Source: Bradyrhizobium archetypum (GTDB lineage Bacteria > Pseudomonadota > Alphaproteobacteria > Rhizobiales > Xanthobacteraceae). From it: 64,000 nt of DNA. Of this stretch, positions 21,443 to 28,937 are shown one piece after another (the stretch's first letter is position 1; each line of letters starts with the position of its first letter). Made by a program: the position numbers and the translations under genes. The notes beneath the pieces are model-generated. The model was not told where the DNA came from, did not search any database, and was given only the letters and a program-made list of their open reading frames with translations. Location: NCBI RefSeq assembly GCF_013114835.1, contig NZ_JAAVLW010000011.1, positions 124,001 to 188,000 of the forward strand. Reading direction: 5' to 3'.

Positions 21443-22216
21443 ATGCAAATCGGAGCGATTCCTGATAGCACTGCCGGAGCAATGGACCAGAACACAGAGC
21501 CAGATTCCGTCCCGGCGACCGGCCGAATGCTGACCGCAGCATTCGCCGTACACATCTTTACGGCACTCGGCGCGGGCGTCGCCCTGCTGGCGATGCTGGA
21601 AGCCGTGCGCGAGCATTGGGCCAACATGTTCGGCTGGCTCGGCGTCGCCCTCATCATCGATGCGATCGACGGCCCGCTGGCGCGCAAGCTGGATGTCGTG
21701 CGGCTGCAGCCAAACTGGTCGGGCGAGGTGCTCGATCTCGTCGTCGATTTCGTAACCTACGTCTTCGTGCCGGCCTATGCGATCACCGCAAGCGGGATGC
21801 TGCTGCCGGTGGCGGCGCCGCTGCTCGGCATCGGCATCGTGGTATCCAGCGCGCTCTATTTTGCGGACCGACGCATGAAGGCGTCAGATAATCACTTCCG
21901 CGGCTTTCCGGCGCTGTGGAACGCGGCGGCGTTTTATTTGTTCTTGCTGCATCTGCCGCCAGTCCTGTCCACTCTCGGAATCGCAATCCTGATCGCACTG
22001 ACATTCGCCCCATTTCACGTGCTGCACCCGGTCCGCGTGGTGCGCCTGCGCTGGCTCACCCTGTGGCTGGTCGCCGTCTGGGCCGTGCTTGCAATGTATG
22101 CGCTGGTCCGCGACTTCGACGTAGGTGCGCCGATCGTCGCCGGGCTTTGCGCCATTGCGGCCTATATCGTCGGAAGCGACGCGGTGATCCGCCAAATCAA
22201 GTCGTTCAGAGCATGA
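21443..22216 (+). CDS. pcsA: Phosphatidylcholine synthase (CDP-diacylglycerol--choline)
   Basis: A 257-residue membrane enzyme that joins choline to CDP-diacylglycerol in one step, a route typical of rhizobia and other host-associated bacteria. The CDP-alcohol phosphotransferase motif is present in its Pcs form: DGPLAR, twelve residues, then GEVLDLVVDF. The last aspartates bind the divalent metal. About eight hydrophobic segments follow one another. The start is uncertain: ATG 21443 as given, or ATG 21482 (MDQNTEPDS), which has GGAG unusually close. The stop overlaps the terC start by four bases. Confidence 0.9.
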   Translation: MQIGAIPDSTAGAMDQNTEPDSVPATGRMLTAAFAVHIFTALGAGVALLAMLEAVREHWANMFGWLGVALIIDAIDGPLARKLDVVRLQPNWSGEVLDLVVDFVTYVFVPAYAITASGMLLPVAAPLLGIGIVVSSALYFADRRMKASDNHFRGFPALWNAAAFYLFLLHLPPVLSTLGIAILIALTFAPFHVLHPVRVVRLRWLTLWLVAVWAVLAMYALVRDFDVGAPIVAGLCAIAAYIVGSDAVIRQIKSFRA

Positions 22217-22950
22217 TGGAATTGTTGACGAGCCCGGAGGCCTGGGCGGCGCTGCTGACCTTGACGGCGCTGGAGATTGTGCTCGGCATCGACAACGTCA
22301 TCTTCATTTCGGTGATTGTGTCGCGCATCCCGCCGGTGCAGGCCAAGCGCGCGCGCCAGATCGGCCTCTTCCTGGCGCTGGTGTTCCGCATCGTGCTGCT
22401 CAGCCTGCTGGTGTGGCTGATCGGCCTTACCGAGCCTGTTGTTACCGTGAAGAACGTCGAACTGTCCTGGCGCGACATCATCCTGATCGCCGGCGGGGCG
22501 TTCCTGATCGCCAAGGCAACCCATGAGATTCATGGCGAAGTCGAGGCGCGCGAGGGCGAGGCCGATGCCAGACCCAGCGCCAGTGCATTCTTCTGGGTGA
22601 TCATGCAGATCATCGTCATCGACATGGTGTTCTCGCTGGACTCGATCATCACCGCGATCGGCATGGCGCAGGATCTCGAAATCATGATCGCCGCCGTCGT
22701 GATCGCCTGCGTCATCATGTACGTCTCCTCGGGCCCGGTGGCGAGGTTCGTCGCCAATCACCCGACCACCAAGATGCTGGCATTGGCCTTCCTGGTGTTG
22801 ATCGGCGTCGCGCTGGTGGCGGACGGATTCAAATTCCACATTCCGCGCGGCTATATCTACTTCGCCATGTTGTTCGCGGCCGCCGTCGAGCTGTTCAACG
22901 TGCTCGCCAGGCGCAACCGCAGGAAGGCCGCCAGACGGCCGGTCAGTTGA
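22213..22950 (+). CDS. TerC family integral membrane protein
   Basis: A 245-residue protein with seven hydrophobic segments. Both copies of the TerC metal-site pattern are visible: EIVLGIDNVIFI near the start and IVIDMVFSLDSIITAIG near the middle, with their acidic and Asn/Ser residues in membrane helices. Family members move manganese or other divalent metals and were first noted in tellurite resistance; manganese export, including loading of exoenzymes, is the better-supported role. The ATG overlaps the pcsA stop (ATGATGG), so translation is coupled. An in-frame extension upstream lies inside pcsA and is not used. The end is Arg/Lys-rich. Confidence 0.92.
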   Translation: MMELLTSPEAWAALLTLTALEIVLGIDNVIFISVIVSRIPPVQAKRARQIGLFLALVFRIVLLSLLVWLIGLTEPVVTVKNVELSWRDIILIAGGAFLIAKATHEIHGEVEAREGEADARPSASAFFWVIMQIIVIDMVFSLDSIITAIGMAQDLEIMIAAVVIACVIMYVSSGPVARFVANHPTTKMLALAFLVLIGVALVADGFKFHIPRGYIYFAMLFAAAVELFNVLARRNRRKAARRPVS

Positions 22951-23020
22951 CAAGCGGGCGGCGATGGCTTTCGTTGCGCGCTCAAGTCGGGCGCGTGAGC
23001 AAATACCGAGGGAGACTGTC

Positions 23021-23995
23021 ATGACCAAGGCCGTGCGTGTGCACAAGGTGGGCGGACCGGAGGCCCTGGTATATGAGGACGTCGAGGTCCCGGCACCGGG
23101 ACCGGGCGAGGTTCGCATCCGTCAGCATGCCGTCGGCCTGAACTTCATCGACGTCTATTTCCGCACCGGGCTCTACAAGGCGCCGGGGCTGCCGTTCATC
23201 GCCGGCAACGAGGCCGCGGGCGAGGTCCTGGCCGTCGGCCCGGGCGTCACCAATTTTCATCCCGGCGACCGCGTCGCCTATTATTTCACGCTTGGCGGCT
23301 ATGCCTCGGAGCGGGTGATCCCGGCGGACAAGCTGGTCAAGCTGCCCGACCACATCACCTATGAGCAGGGCGCGGTGCTGATGCTCAAAGGGCTGACGGT
23401 CTGGTACCTCCTGCACAAGACCTTCCAGGTCGAGCCCGGCCATCGCGTGCTGATCCATGCCGCCGCGGGCGGCATCGGCCTGCTGGCCTGCCAATGGGCC
23501 AAGGCGCTCGGCGCGCATGTGATCGGCACTGTCGGCTCCAAGGCCAAGGCCGATCTCGCGCTCGCCAATGGCTGCGATCACGTCATCCTCTATAACGAGG
23601 AAGATTTCGTCGCGCGTGTGAAACAGATCAGCCGCAACGAACTCTGCGACGTCGTCTATGACGGTGTCGGCAAGACCACCTTCCCGGGTTCGCTGTCGTG
23701 CCTCAGGCCACGCGGCCTGTTCGTCAGCTTCGGTAATGCCTCCGGTCCGGTGCCGCCGTTCCCGCTCGCCGAGCTCAACAATCACGGCTCGCTGTTTGCG
23801 ACGAGGCCGAAGCTCAACGACTACGTCTCGACCCGCAAGGAGTTGCTCGAAGGCGCCGACACGCTGTTTGCCGCCGTCATCAATGGCAAGCTCCACGTGC
23901 CGATCAACCACGCCTATGCGCTGAAGGATGCCGCGAAGGCGCATACCGAGCTGGAGAGCAGGGCGACGACGGGGGCCGCGATTTTGCGGCCATGA
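23021..23995 (+). CDS. NADPH:quinone oxidoreductase (zinc-free MDR family)
   Basis: A 324-residue medium-chain reductase close to E. coli QorA. It begins MTKAVRVHKVGGPEAL; the catalytic-domain text GLNFIDVYFRTGLY is the quinone oxidoreductase signature, and the structural zinc cysteines of alcohol dehydrogenases are absent. NADPH binding is at AAAGGIGLLACQWAKALGA. The ATG at 23021 was chosen because GGGAG precedes it; an in-frame ATG 19 codons upstream lacks a site. The enzyme reduces quinones, possibly in two-electron detoxification. It is followed by 246 bases with no recognisable gene. Confidence 0.92.
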   Translation: MTKAVRVHKVGGPEALVYEDVEVPAPGPGEVRIRQHAVGLNFIDVYFRTGLYKAPGLPFIAGNEAAGEVLAVGPGVTNFHPGDRVAYYFTLGGYASERVIPADKLVKLPDHITYEQGAVLMLKGLTVWYLLHKTFQVEPGHRVLIHAAAGGIGLLACQWAKALGAHVIGTVGSKAKADLALANGCDHVILYNEEDFVARVKQISRNELCDVVYDGVGKTTFPGSLSCLRPRGLFVSFGNASGPVPPFPLAELNNHGSLFATRPKLNDYVSTRKELLEGADTLFAAVINGKLHVPINHAYALKDAAKAHTELESRATTGAAILRP

Positions 23996-24241
23996 CGCTA
24001 CCCGTGAACCCATAAATCTGCCGAGCGGGTGGCTTGCCTGAGTCCGCTATGCACCAATAGCGAACGAATTGCCGCGTTACCGCGAATTGACGCGATGGGC
24101 CAACAGGCGATTTGGCGGCAAGCCCACGCGATGTCTGATTTTCTCTCGGGTGCCGACATTGGCCTGAGCGGTCTCAATGGCCGCTTGGCTGATCAGTGGG
24201 GATCGAGCATTGTTCAACATGGACGTTAGAGATCAAAAGCT

Positions 24242-24826
24242 GTGAGAAGCCAGCTACGGTTCGTGATGCACCCGGATGACGAGGCTGTTCTGGTCAGCGA
24301 GCTGCTGCGGGACCCGGCGGTCCTGTTCATAGACGGTCCGCGTTGGAAGTCTGCCACTCCCTTAACAACTCGAGATATCTTCGCTGTCGGTAGCTACTGC
24401 ATAATTTGGTCCCCTGAGGACCTGCGGCAGCTTGCTGCCGATTTCATGCCCACTGCCAACGATTGGTATTGCAGATCAGAGTACGCAACCATTCAGTTCC
24501 TAAGAAGCTCGATCACCGATACGGCGATAACAGACGGCCGTCTTGCGATCGGGACCGGACTGGCGGACAAGAAGACCACAGAGAGCGTCGAGGGTCGATA
24601 CAAAGTGCTTTCTCGTGCGATCAAGAATACCTATCGCAACTCTATTGTCAGGTGGCGCTATTCGAGATCTCCCAAAGCACCGGCCAACCCGTCCAGCTCT
24701 GCAAATGTTGGCAAGCCCGACAATTCGCTCTGGGTTGGGCCCGCTGCAATGGCCTGGCTGGCTGCCGATCCTGCGCGGCACATCAAGAACGTCGCCGCCC
24801 CTCTCATAGAAGGTACTATAAGCTAG
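24242..24826 (+). CDS. Conserved hypothetical protein (194 aa)
   Basis: A soluble protein starting at GTG (MRSQLRFVMHPDDEAVL) with segments LFIDGPRW, CIIWSPEDL, NDWYCRSEYATIQFLRS and LWVGPAAMAWL. I recall similar proteins in Pseudomonas and Xanthomonas with the same start and the same FIDGPRWK and IIWSP blocks, none with a known role. The gene is visibly more AT-rich than its neighbours and has no partner on its strand, which fits acquisition. It lies at the left side of a patch (24.0-27.3 kb) that also holds a transposase relic and a tRNA. The ribosome site is weak, so the start is tentative. Confidence 0.65.
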   Translation: MRSQLRFVMHPDDEAVLVSELLRDPAVLFIDGPRWKSATPLTTRDIFAVGSYCIIWSPEDLRQLAADFMPTANDWYCRSEYATIQFLRSSITDTAITDGRLAIGTGLADKKTTESVEGRYKVLSRAIKNTYRNSIVRWRYSRSPKAPANPSSSANVGKPDNSLWVGPAAMAWLAADPARHIKNVAAPLIEGTIS

Positions 24827-25004
24827 TAATGTCGCAAAGTCGGCATGCAGGCTCCGAAGAGGCGTTGATCGTCGCCTTTGGGTCACAAGCCGTAATGCTC
24901 CCGGCGAGCAAATCATGTCAGCTCTGCCTGCGAAAGGCGACCTGAGCGAGACCTGCCAAACCCGTCGCGATGGGCCATAATCGGAGAAAGGTCCGGCTCC
25001 GCAG

Positions 25005-25544
25005 CTACTTCGGATTGCGCGGGAACGGGATAAACCCGTCCCGGTTCGGCATTCTCACCTTCGGCAGCGAGTGCGCATCGATTACATCGTTCGGCCCAAT
25101 GATCCCGTTGAGATTGAGGATGTAGGCCGACACTGCGTAGACTTCGTCCGCGGTGAGCGATTTTGACTCTTGGAATGGCATTGCACGACGGACATAGTCA
25201 AACAGGGTTGTTGCATACGGCCAGAAACTTCCCACAGTTTTTATCGGTGTTTTATCCGGCGCCAGTGTGCCCATGCCGCCGACGAGCGCTCCAGCGAGCG
25301 CGACATTGGGCCTGACTCCCTTCTCGCCGTGACAGGCCTGACATTTCGCTACATAGATGGCCTCACCCTCGATTGCGGTACCTTGGCCAGGCGGCAGACC
25401 TGCGCCATCCGGTCCGATGCTGATGTCCCACGGGGCAATATCGGCCGGCGCGATCGGTTGCCCGAGCTGCGGGGCTTGGGCCAGCGCCGCCGGTGCGATG
25501 GTCAGCATGGATACACAGACTGCAATGGGTTTAAGCGTAAACAT
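25005..25544 (-). CDS. Periplasmic c-type cytochrome, partner of the sulfite dehydrogenase
   Basis: A 179-residue protein with signal peptide (1-22, cut after LAQA), a heme-c site CQACH at 68-72 and a likely axial methionine in AMPFQESKSL (about 122). The segment ADEVYAVSAYILNLNGI before the end is typical of SoxD/SorB-type cytochromes. It should accept electrons from the molybdenum subunit encoded just upstream and pass them to the respiratory chain. The ATG at 25544 was chosen because GGGGGAGG lies seven bases before it; the open frame continues 97 codons upstream through the neighbouring gene. The first 14 bases overlap the end of the dehydrogenase gene, so the two are translationally coupled. 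Confidence 0.9.
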   Translation of the reverse strand: MFTLKPIAVCVSMLTIAPAALAQAPQLGQPIAPADIAPWDISIGPDGAGLPPGQGTAIEGEAIYVAKCQACHGEKGVRPNVALAGALVGGMGTLAPDKTPIKTVGSFWPYATTLFDYVRRAMPFQESKSLTADEVYAVSAYILNLNGIIGPNDVIDAHSLPKVRMPNRDGFIPFPRNPK

Positions 25545-26802
25545 TGCTGGCCTCCCCCATCTCGTCAATTCGCCAGCTTGCGATGGCGTTGTAGTGGTAG
25601 ACCCCACGAAAGCCGCGCTCAGCCGCGAACTGCGCGCGCGTTGGCTGCACCATGCCGGTATCGTCAGTGGCGCGACTCTGCAGCACGGCGGGACCGCCGT
25701 TCCATTGCCACGCTGTGCGGAAGCGCACGGGCGCCTTTGGCAGGATCGGGCCCTGCAAAGCCGCCGGCGCCCAGCTTCGTCCGCCGTCAGCCGACACGTC
25801 GACCTGCCGGATGCTGCCGTTGCCCGACCAGGCAAGCCCGGAAATCTCGTAGAATCCCGGTCCCCTCAGCGCGAGCCCCGGCGACGGCCGCGTGATGACG
25901 GATTTGACTTCGATCGGAAACACGAACTGCCAGGCCTTTTCGTCTTTGAGCAGGATCGTGTATTTCGATGTTTCGTCTTTGGTCATGGCGGGGCCGGCAG
26001 TCAGCTTGAGCCGGCGCAGCCACTTCACATTCATGTTGCCCTCGAAACCAGGCAGCAACAGCCGCACCGGATAGCCGTTCGAAGGCCGCACTCGCTCTCC
26101 GTTCTGATAGAGACAGAGCAGCGCATCATCCATCGCCTTGGTGAGGGGGATGCTACGGCTCATGGCGGCAGCATCAGCGCCCTCAGCGATCACCCAGCGC
26201 GCCTCAGGTTCGATGCCGGCTTCATCGAGCAAAGTGGAGAGCCGCACGCCGGTCCATTCCGAGCAACCCAGCAGGCCGTGAATAGCCGCCACATTGAGCG
26301 GCTGGGCCTGAGGCGCGTTGAGCGCTAGGCTATTGCCGCCACACTCGATGAAGGCGATGCGCGATTGCATCGGATAGCGCGACAGCGCTTCGACCGTAAA
26401 CACAAGCGGGCGCTTCACAAGTCCATGGATCACCAGCCGGTGTTGATCGGGATCTATTTCTGGGACGCCGGAATGGCTACGTTCGAAATGCAGCCCGGAT
26501 GGCGTGATCATTCCTTCGAGCATGTGCAGCGGCGTGCGTGACGCGCCGACCCCGGGCGGGTTCGGGGGCGGCGGAAACACTTTGACCACCTTACTCTCGA
26601 ACGGTGACGGCTGGCCATAGCCCGCAAATCCAGGACCCGGCACCTTCATCCATGGCTGCACCGCAAGGGGTTCTGCCGATCCGCAGGATAAGCCCGCACC
26701 AGTCGCACCGACAACGAGCGTGCCTTCAAGAAAGACGCGACGGCTTAGAATTCCATTGCCCGCCGCCGGATCGCCTAGTTCGGGATGTGTTTTTCTGATC
26801 AT
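25531..26802 (-). CDS. Sulfite dehydrogenase, molybdopterin subunit (SoxC/SorA-like)
   Basis: A 423-residue periplasmic oxidoreductase of the sulfite oxidase family. A twin-arginine signal, LSRRVFLEG (RR at 21-22), precedes a hydrophobic stretch, as expected for a cofactor-loaded Tat substrate. FIECGGNS places the molybdenum-ligand cysteine at 154, and a C-terminal dimerization domain follows (VDVSADGGRSW, WQWNGGP). It oxidises sulfite to sulfate and delivers electrons to the cytochrome encoded next. No soxXYZAB genes are nearby, so the pair more likely detoxifies or respires sulfite from organosulfonates than runs full thiosulfate oxidation. GGGAG supports the ATG at 26802. Confidence 0.9.
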   Translation of the reverse strand: MIRKTHPELGDPAAGNGILSRRVFLEGTLVVGATGAGLSCGSAEPLAVQPWMKVPGPGFAGYGQPSPFESKVVKVFPPPPNPPGVGASRTPLHMLEGMITPSGLHFERSHSGVPEIDPDQHRLVIHGLVKRPLVFTVEALSRYPMQSRIAFIECGGNSLALNAPQAQPLNVAAIHGLLGCSEWTGVRLSTLLDEAGIEPEARWVIAEGADAAAMSRSIPLTKAMDDALLCLYQNGERVRPSNGYPVRLLLPGFEGNMNVKWLRRLKLTAGPAMTKDETSKYTILLKDEKAWQFVFPIEVKSVITRPSPGLALRGPGFYEISGLAWSGNGSIRQVDVSADGGRSWAPAALQGPILPKAPVRFRTAWQWNGGPAVLQSRATDDTGMVQPTRAQFAAERGFRGVYHYNAIASWRIDEMGEASNVYA

Positions 26803-27142
26803 GAGCAGCACTCCCTTGTTGCGCTCAATTGAAGCATCTCGTTGCCCGCGCGCACGGCTAGCGCTCGGTGAGAGACCGGCACAATAGGACTGTCGGTTTA
26901 TTGAGAGTGCGATGCCAGCCGACGGCATTCCCTGCTGCCATTCGACGCGAACGGAGACGTCGGCACGTCTCGAAAGCAGCTGCAAAGAAGCCTACAAGAT
27001 CCCACGCCCTTTCAAAAGACGTCCATGTTGGCCAGAATGTCGCACAAACAATCCGGCCAAACCAGCGACTCGGATATCCGCGTTGGGTCATTCGCGACGG
27101 GCTCGATCCGGCAGCAAGCCCGGCCGGGTCCCTTGTCGCGCC

Positions 27143-27262
27143 GAGAGCAGAAGTAAATTCAAACGGTTCTTCAACAAGATCAAGCAATGTCGGCGTGTCG
27201 CGACACGATACGAGATAGCGGCCAACTACCTGGCAATCCGCATCTGCTTGCGTGCTAATTAG
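27143..27262 (+). pseudogene. C-terminal relic of an IS5-type transposase
   Basis: The last 39 codons of an open frame read KFKRFFNKIKQCRRVATRYEI, then AANYLA and IRICLRAN before TAG. NKIKQCRRVATRYDKLAANYLAF.. is the familiar end of IS5-family DDE transposases in Bradyrhizobium, here with a small deletion between NYLA and IRI. Nothing upstream resembles the catalytic domain, so this is a dead fragment. It ends 25 bases from the tRNA gene. The remaining gap from 26803 to 27142 holds no other feature I can support. Confidence 0.65.
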
Positions 27263-27287
27263 TCCGCGCTCTAGTTAACCAGCAAAG

Positions 27288-27363
27288 TGGTAGTCCCGCG
27301 ACGACTCGAACCTCGAACCTTCGCACCCGCAACGCGATGCTCTATCCATTGAGCTACGGAACC
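27288..27363 (-). tRNA. tRNA-Arg-like gene, anticodon GCG
   Basis: The minus strand folds into a 76-nt cloverleaf. Acceptor GGTTCCG pairs with CGGGACT (one G-T at the end and one inside), D stem GCTC/GAGC with loop AATGGATA, anticodon stem TCGCG/TGCGA with loop TTGCGGG, T loop TTCGAGT, and A73-CCA encoded. The anticodon at 34-36 is GCG, which would read CGC/CGU (Arg); A in the D loop, C35 and A73 fit arginine identity. The T stem CGAGG/CGTCG has one G-G mismatch. Bacteria normally read these codons with an ACG tRNA, so either a rare isoacceptor or a decaying gene is possible. Confidence 0.7.
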
Positions 27364-27405
27364 TTGCCTTCGTCGGCTGCGATCTTGCGGCCGGACGTTG
27401 TCGTG

Positions 27406-27486
27406 GTCATTCCGGGATGGTGCGCTAGCACCAGACCCGGAATTTCGAGATTCCGGGTTCGATGCTGCGCATCGCCCCGGAATGAC
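27406..27486. repeat. GTCATTCCGGG...CCCGGAATGAC dispersed palindrome
   Basis: GTCATTCCGGGATGGTGCG at the left faces the complement GCATCGCCCCGGAATGAC at the right, with GGAATTTCGAGATTCCGGGT between. It is the same subfamily as 5466-5564 and sits between the argD-like gene and the tRNA, where it may end argD transcription. Confidence 0.75.
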
Positions 27487-27494
27487 AGGAGAGA

Positions 27495-28691
27495 CTACGC
27501 CACCCGCCGCGCCGCCCCTGTCTTCACCAAAATCGCGTCCAGGCAATCAACCATCAGCGAGATCTCCTCGCGCGTGACATTGAGCGCCGGCATGAAGCGC
27601 AGCGCGTCGGGCTGCGGCGAGTTGATGAGCACGCCGTCCGCAAGCGCCTCGGCCACGATCGCAGGGCCGATCGGCAGTTTGAGATCGAGCGCCAGCAGCA
27701 GCCCGCGGCCACGGACCTCGCCGAGACCATGCCGCGCCGACAGCTTCTGCAATTCGCTTTCCAGAAACAGGCCGGCATCCGCGGCCGCCTTCAAGAATTG
27801 CGGCTTCGAAACCGCCTCGAGCACCGCAAGCCCGGCAGCGCACATCAACGGATTGCCGTTGAAGGTGCCGCCCTGGTCGCCGTGCTCGAAGCACGACGCT
27901 TCCTTGGTCGCGAGCAGGGCGGCCAGCGGCACGCCGCCGCCGATGCCCTTGCCGAGCGTCATGATGTCAGGCTCGATGCCGGCATGCTCGTAGTGGAACA
28001 GCTTGCCGGTCCGCCCCATGCCGGTCTGGATCTCGTCGACGATCAGCAGCAGGCCGTGCTCCTTGGTGAGCGTCCGCAACTCCGTCAAGAATTGATCGGT
28101 CGCGGGCCAGACGCCGGCCTCGCCCTGGATCGGCTCCAGCATCACGGCAACCGTGTTATCCGACATCAGCGCCTTCACTGAATCGAAGTCGTTGAGCTTG
28201 GCCTTCCTAAAGCCGGATACTTTCGGCTCAAACAAGGGCTCGAACGCCTTCTTGCCCGATGCCGACATGGTCGCGAGCGTGCGGCCGTGAAAGCCGCCTG
28301 CGAAGGTGATGATTTCGAAGGCGCCGTTCTTGTATTTCGTGCCGTATTTCCGCGCGAGCTTGATGGCGCCTTCGTTGGCCTCCGCGCCGGAATTGGCGAA
28401 GAAGACCTGATCGAAGCAACTCTTCTCGACCAGCGCCTTGGCGAGTTGCAGGCTGGGGCCGTTGTAGAAGGCTGGACTCGGCGTCAACAGCCGCTTGGCC
28501 TGTGCGGCAAGCGCTTCCGCAACGGCCGGCGGCGAATGGCCGAGCGCGTTGACAGCCCAGCCCTGCACGAAGTCGAGATAGCGCTTGCGGGAATCGTCCC
28601 AGAGATAGGAGCCCGCACCGCGGACGAACACCACCGGCGGGCGAGCGGTAATCTCCATCAGCGCGTCGAACGGATGGGTGGCGTCAGTCAT
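27495..28691 (-). CDS. argD: Acetylornithine aminotransferase-like class III aminotransferase
   Basis: A 398-residue PLP enzyme of the subgroup that includes acetylornithine/succinyldiaminopimelate transaminases. Visible are GHSPPAVAEAL, FFANSGAEANEGAIKLAR (phosphate and acetyl-group site), TFAGGFHGRT, LLIVDEIQTGMGRTGK with the PLP-contacting Asp, and the Schiff-base lysine in MTLGKGIGGGVP. It would make N-acetylornithine in arginine synthesis and possibly also act in lysine synthesis. The upstream region carries an arginine-rich reading frame and terminator hairpin, which supports the arginine assignment. A GGAG about seven bases before the ATG gives a good start. argF is not next to it, unlike in many rhizobia. 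Confidence 0.85.
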   Translation of the reverse strand: MTDATHPFDALMEITARPPVVFVRGAGSYLWDDSRKRYLDFVQGWAVNALGHSPPAVAEALAAQAKRLLTPSPAFYNGPSLQLAKALVEKSCFDQVFFANSGAEANEGAIKLARKYGTKYKNGAFEIITFAGGFHGRTLATMSASGKKAFEPLFEPKVSGFRKAKLNDFDSVKALMSDNTVAVMLEPIQGEAGVWPATDQFLTELRTLTKEHGLLLIVDEIQTGMGRTGKLFHYEHAGIEPDIMTLGKGIGGGVPLAALLATKEASCFEHGDQGGTFNGNPLMCAAGLAVLEAVSKPQFLKAAADAGLFLESELQKLSARHGLGEVRGRGLLLALDLKLPIGPAIVAEALADGVLINSPQPDALRFMPALNVTREEISLMVDCLDAILVKTGAARRVA

Positions 28692-28737
28692 GTCGATCTC
28701 CTCTGGGTGGTGCTGGGGTGAAAGGTGATGCCGAAAC

Positions 28738-28774
28738 GCAAGAAGGCCGCACTTTGAGGGTGCGGCCTTCTCGC
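28738..28774 (-). terminator. Terminator-like hairpin between the Arg-rich leader and argD (candidate attenuator)
   Basis: On the minus strand the RNA arms GCGAGAAGGCCGCAC and GTGCGGCCTTCTTGC pair over 15 bp with one G-U and a 7-base loop. The G-U pair becomes A-C on the other strand, so the full stem forms only in the argD direction. A short U-containing run (GTTTCGG) follows. It starts 22 bases after the leader stop codon and ends 47 bases before argD. It could equally be the plain terminator of rimO, but its position after a leader frame suggests attenuation. A smaller hairpin, GCTGA..TCAGC, spans the leader stop codon. Confidence 0.75.
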
Positions 28775-28795
28775 AACTTGGCTGAAATTAGCTAA

Positions 28796-28885
28796 TCAGC
28801 ATTGTCGTCGGACACGGCGCAACCCATCATCGTCGCGGGAGCGACGACGCAGGCAGGCGCGGCGGTTGGTCCGGTTCAGTTTCAT
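28796..28885 (-). CDS. Candidate arginine-rich leader peptide (29 aa) of argD
   Basis: The frame starts MKLNRTNRRACLRRR and ends VRRQC, then TGA: 11 of 29 residues are arginine, in runs RR, RRR, RR and RR. It sits between rimO and argD in the argD direction. A TTGACA promoter upstream would place the transcript start at or within a few bases of this ATG, so the mRNA may be leaderless; no ribosome site is seen. An in-frame ATG 12 bases further up overlaps the presumed -10 box. Within the arginine codons, CGTCGC-TCCC-GCGACG forms a hairpin that could pause polymerase, and a terminator follows. Ribosome stalling at arginine codons would then control argD. Chance arginine richness in GC-rich DNA is the alternative. 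Confidence 0.6.
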   Translation of the reverse strand: MKLNRTNRRACLRRRSRDDDGLRRVRRQC

Positions 28886-28892
28886 GCGATGG

Positions 28893-28922
28893 CCCATACA
28901 GCCGAACGGCGGGCCGTGTCAA
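28893..28922 (-). promoter_or_regulatory. Predicted promoter of the leader-argD transcript
   Basis: Reading on the minus strand, CTTGACA gives a perfect -35 box (28917-28922) and TATGGG a weak -10 (28893-28898) after 18 bases. The -35 lies 16 bases beyond the rimO stop. The predicted start falls near 28886, next to the leader ATG at 28885. CTTGAC at -35 is the alphaproteobacterial housekeeping preference. Confidence 0.6.
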
Positions 28923-28937
28923 GCGGCGTTGGTTGGC

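Noticed and set aside
26858..27218. Overlapping open frames on both strands before the transposase tail
   Set aside because: Only the last 39 codons resemble a known protein; the rest has no ribosome site, motif or coding-like composition.
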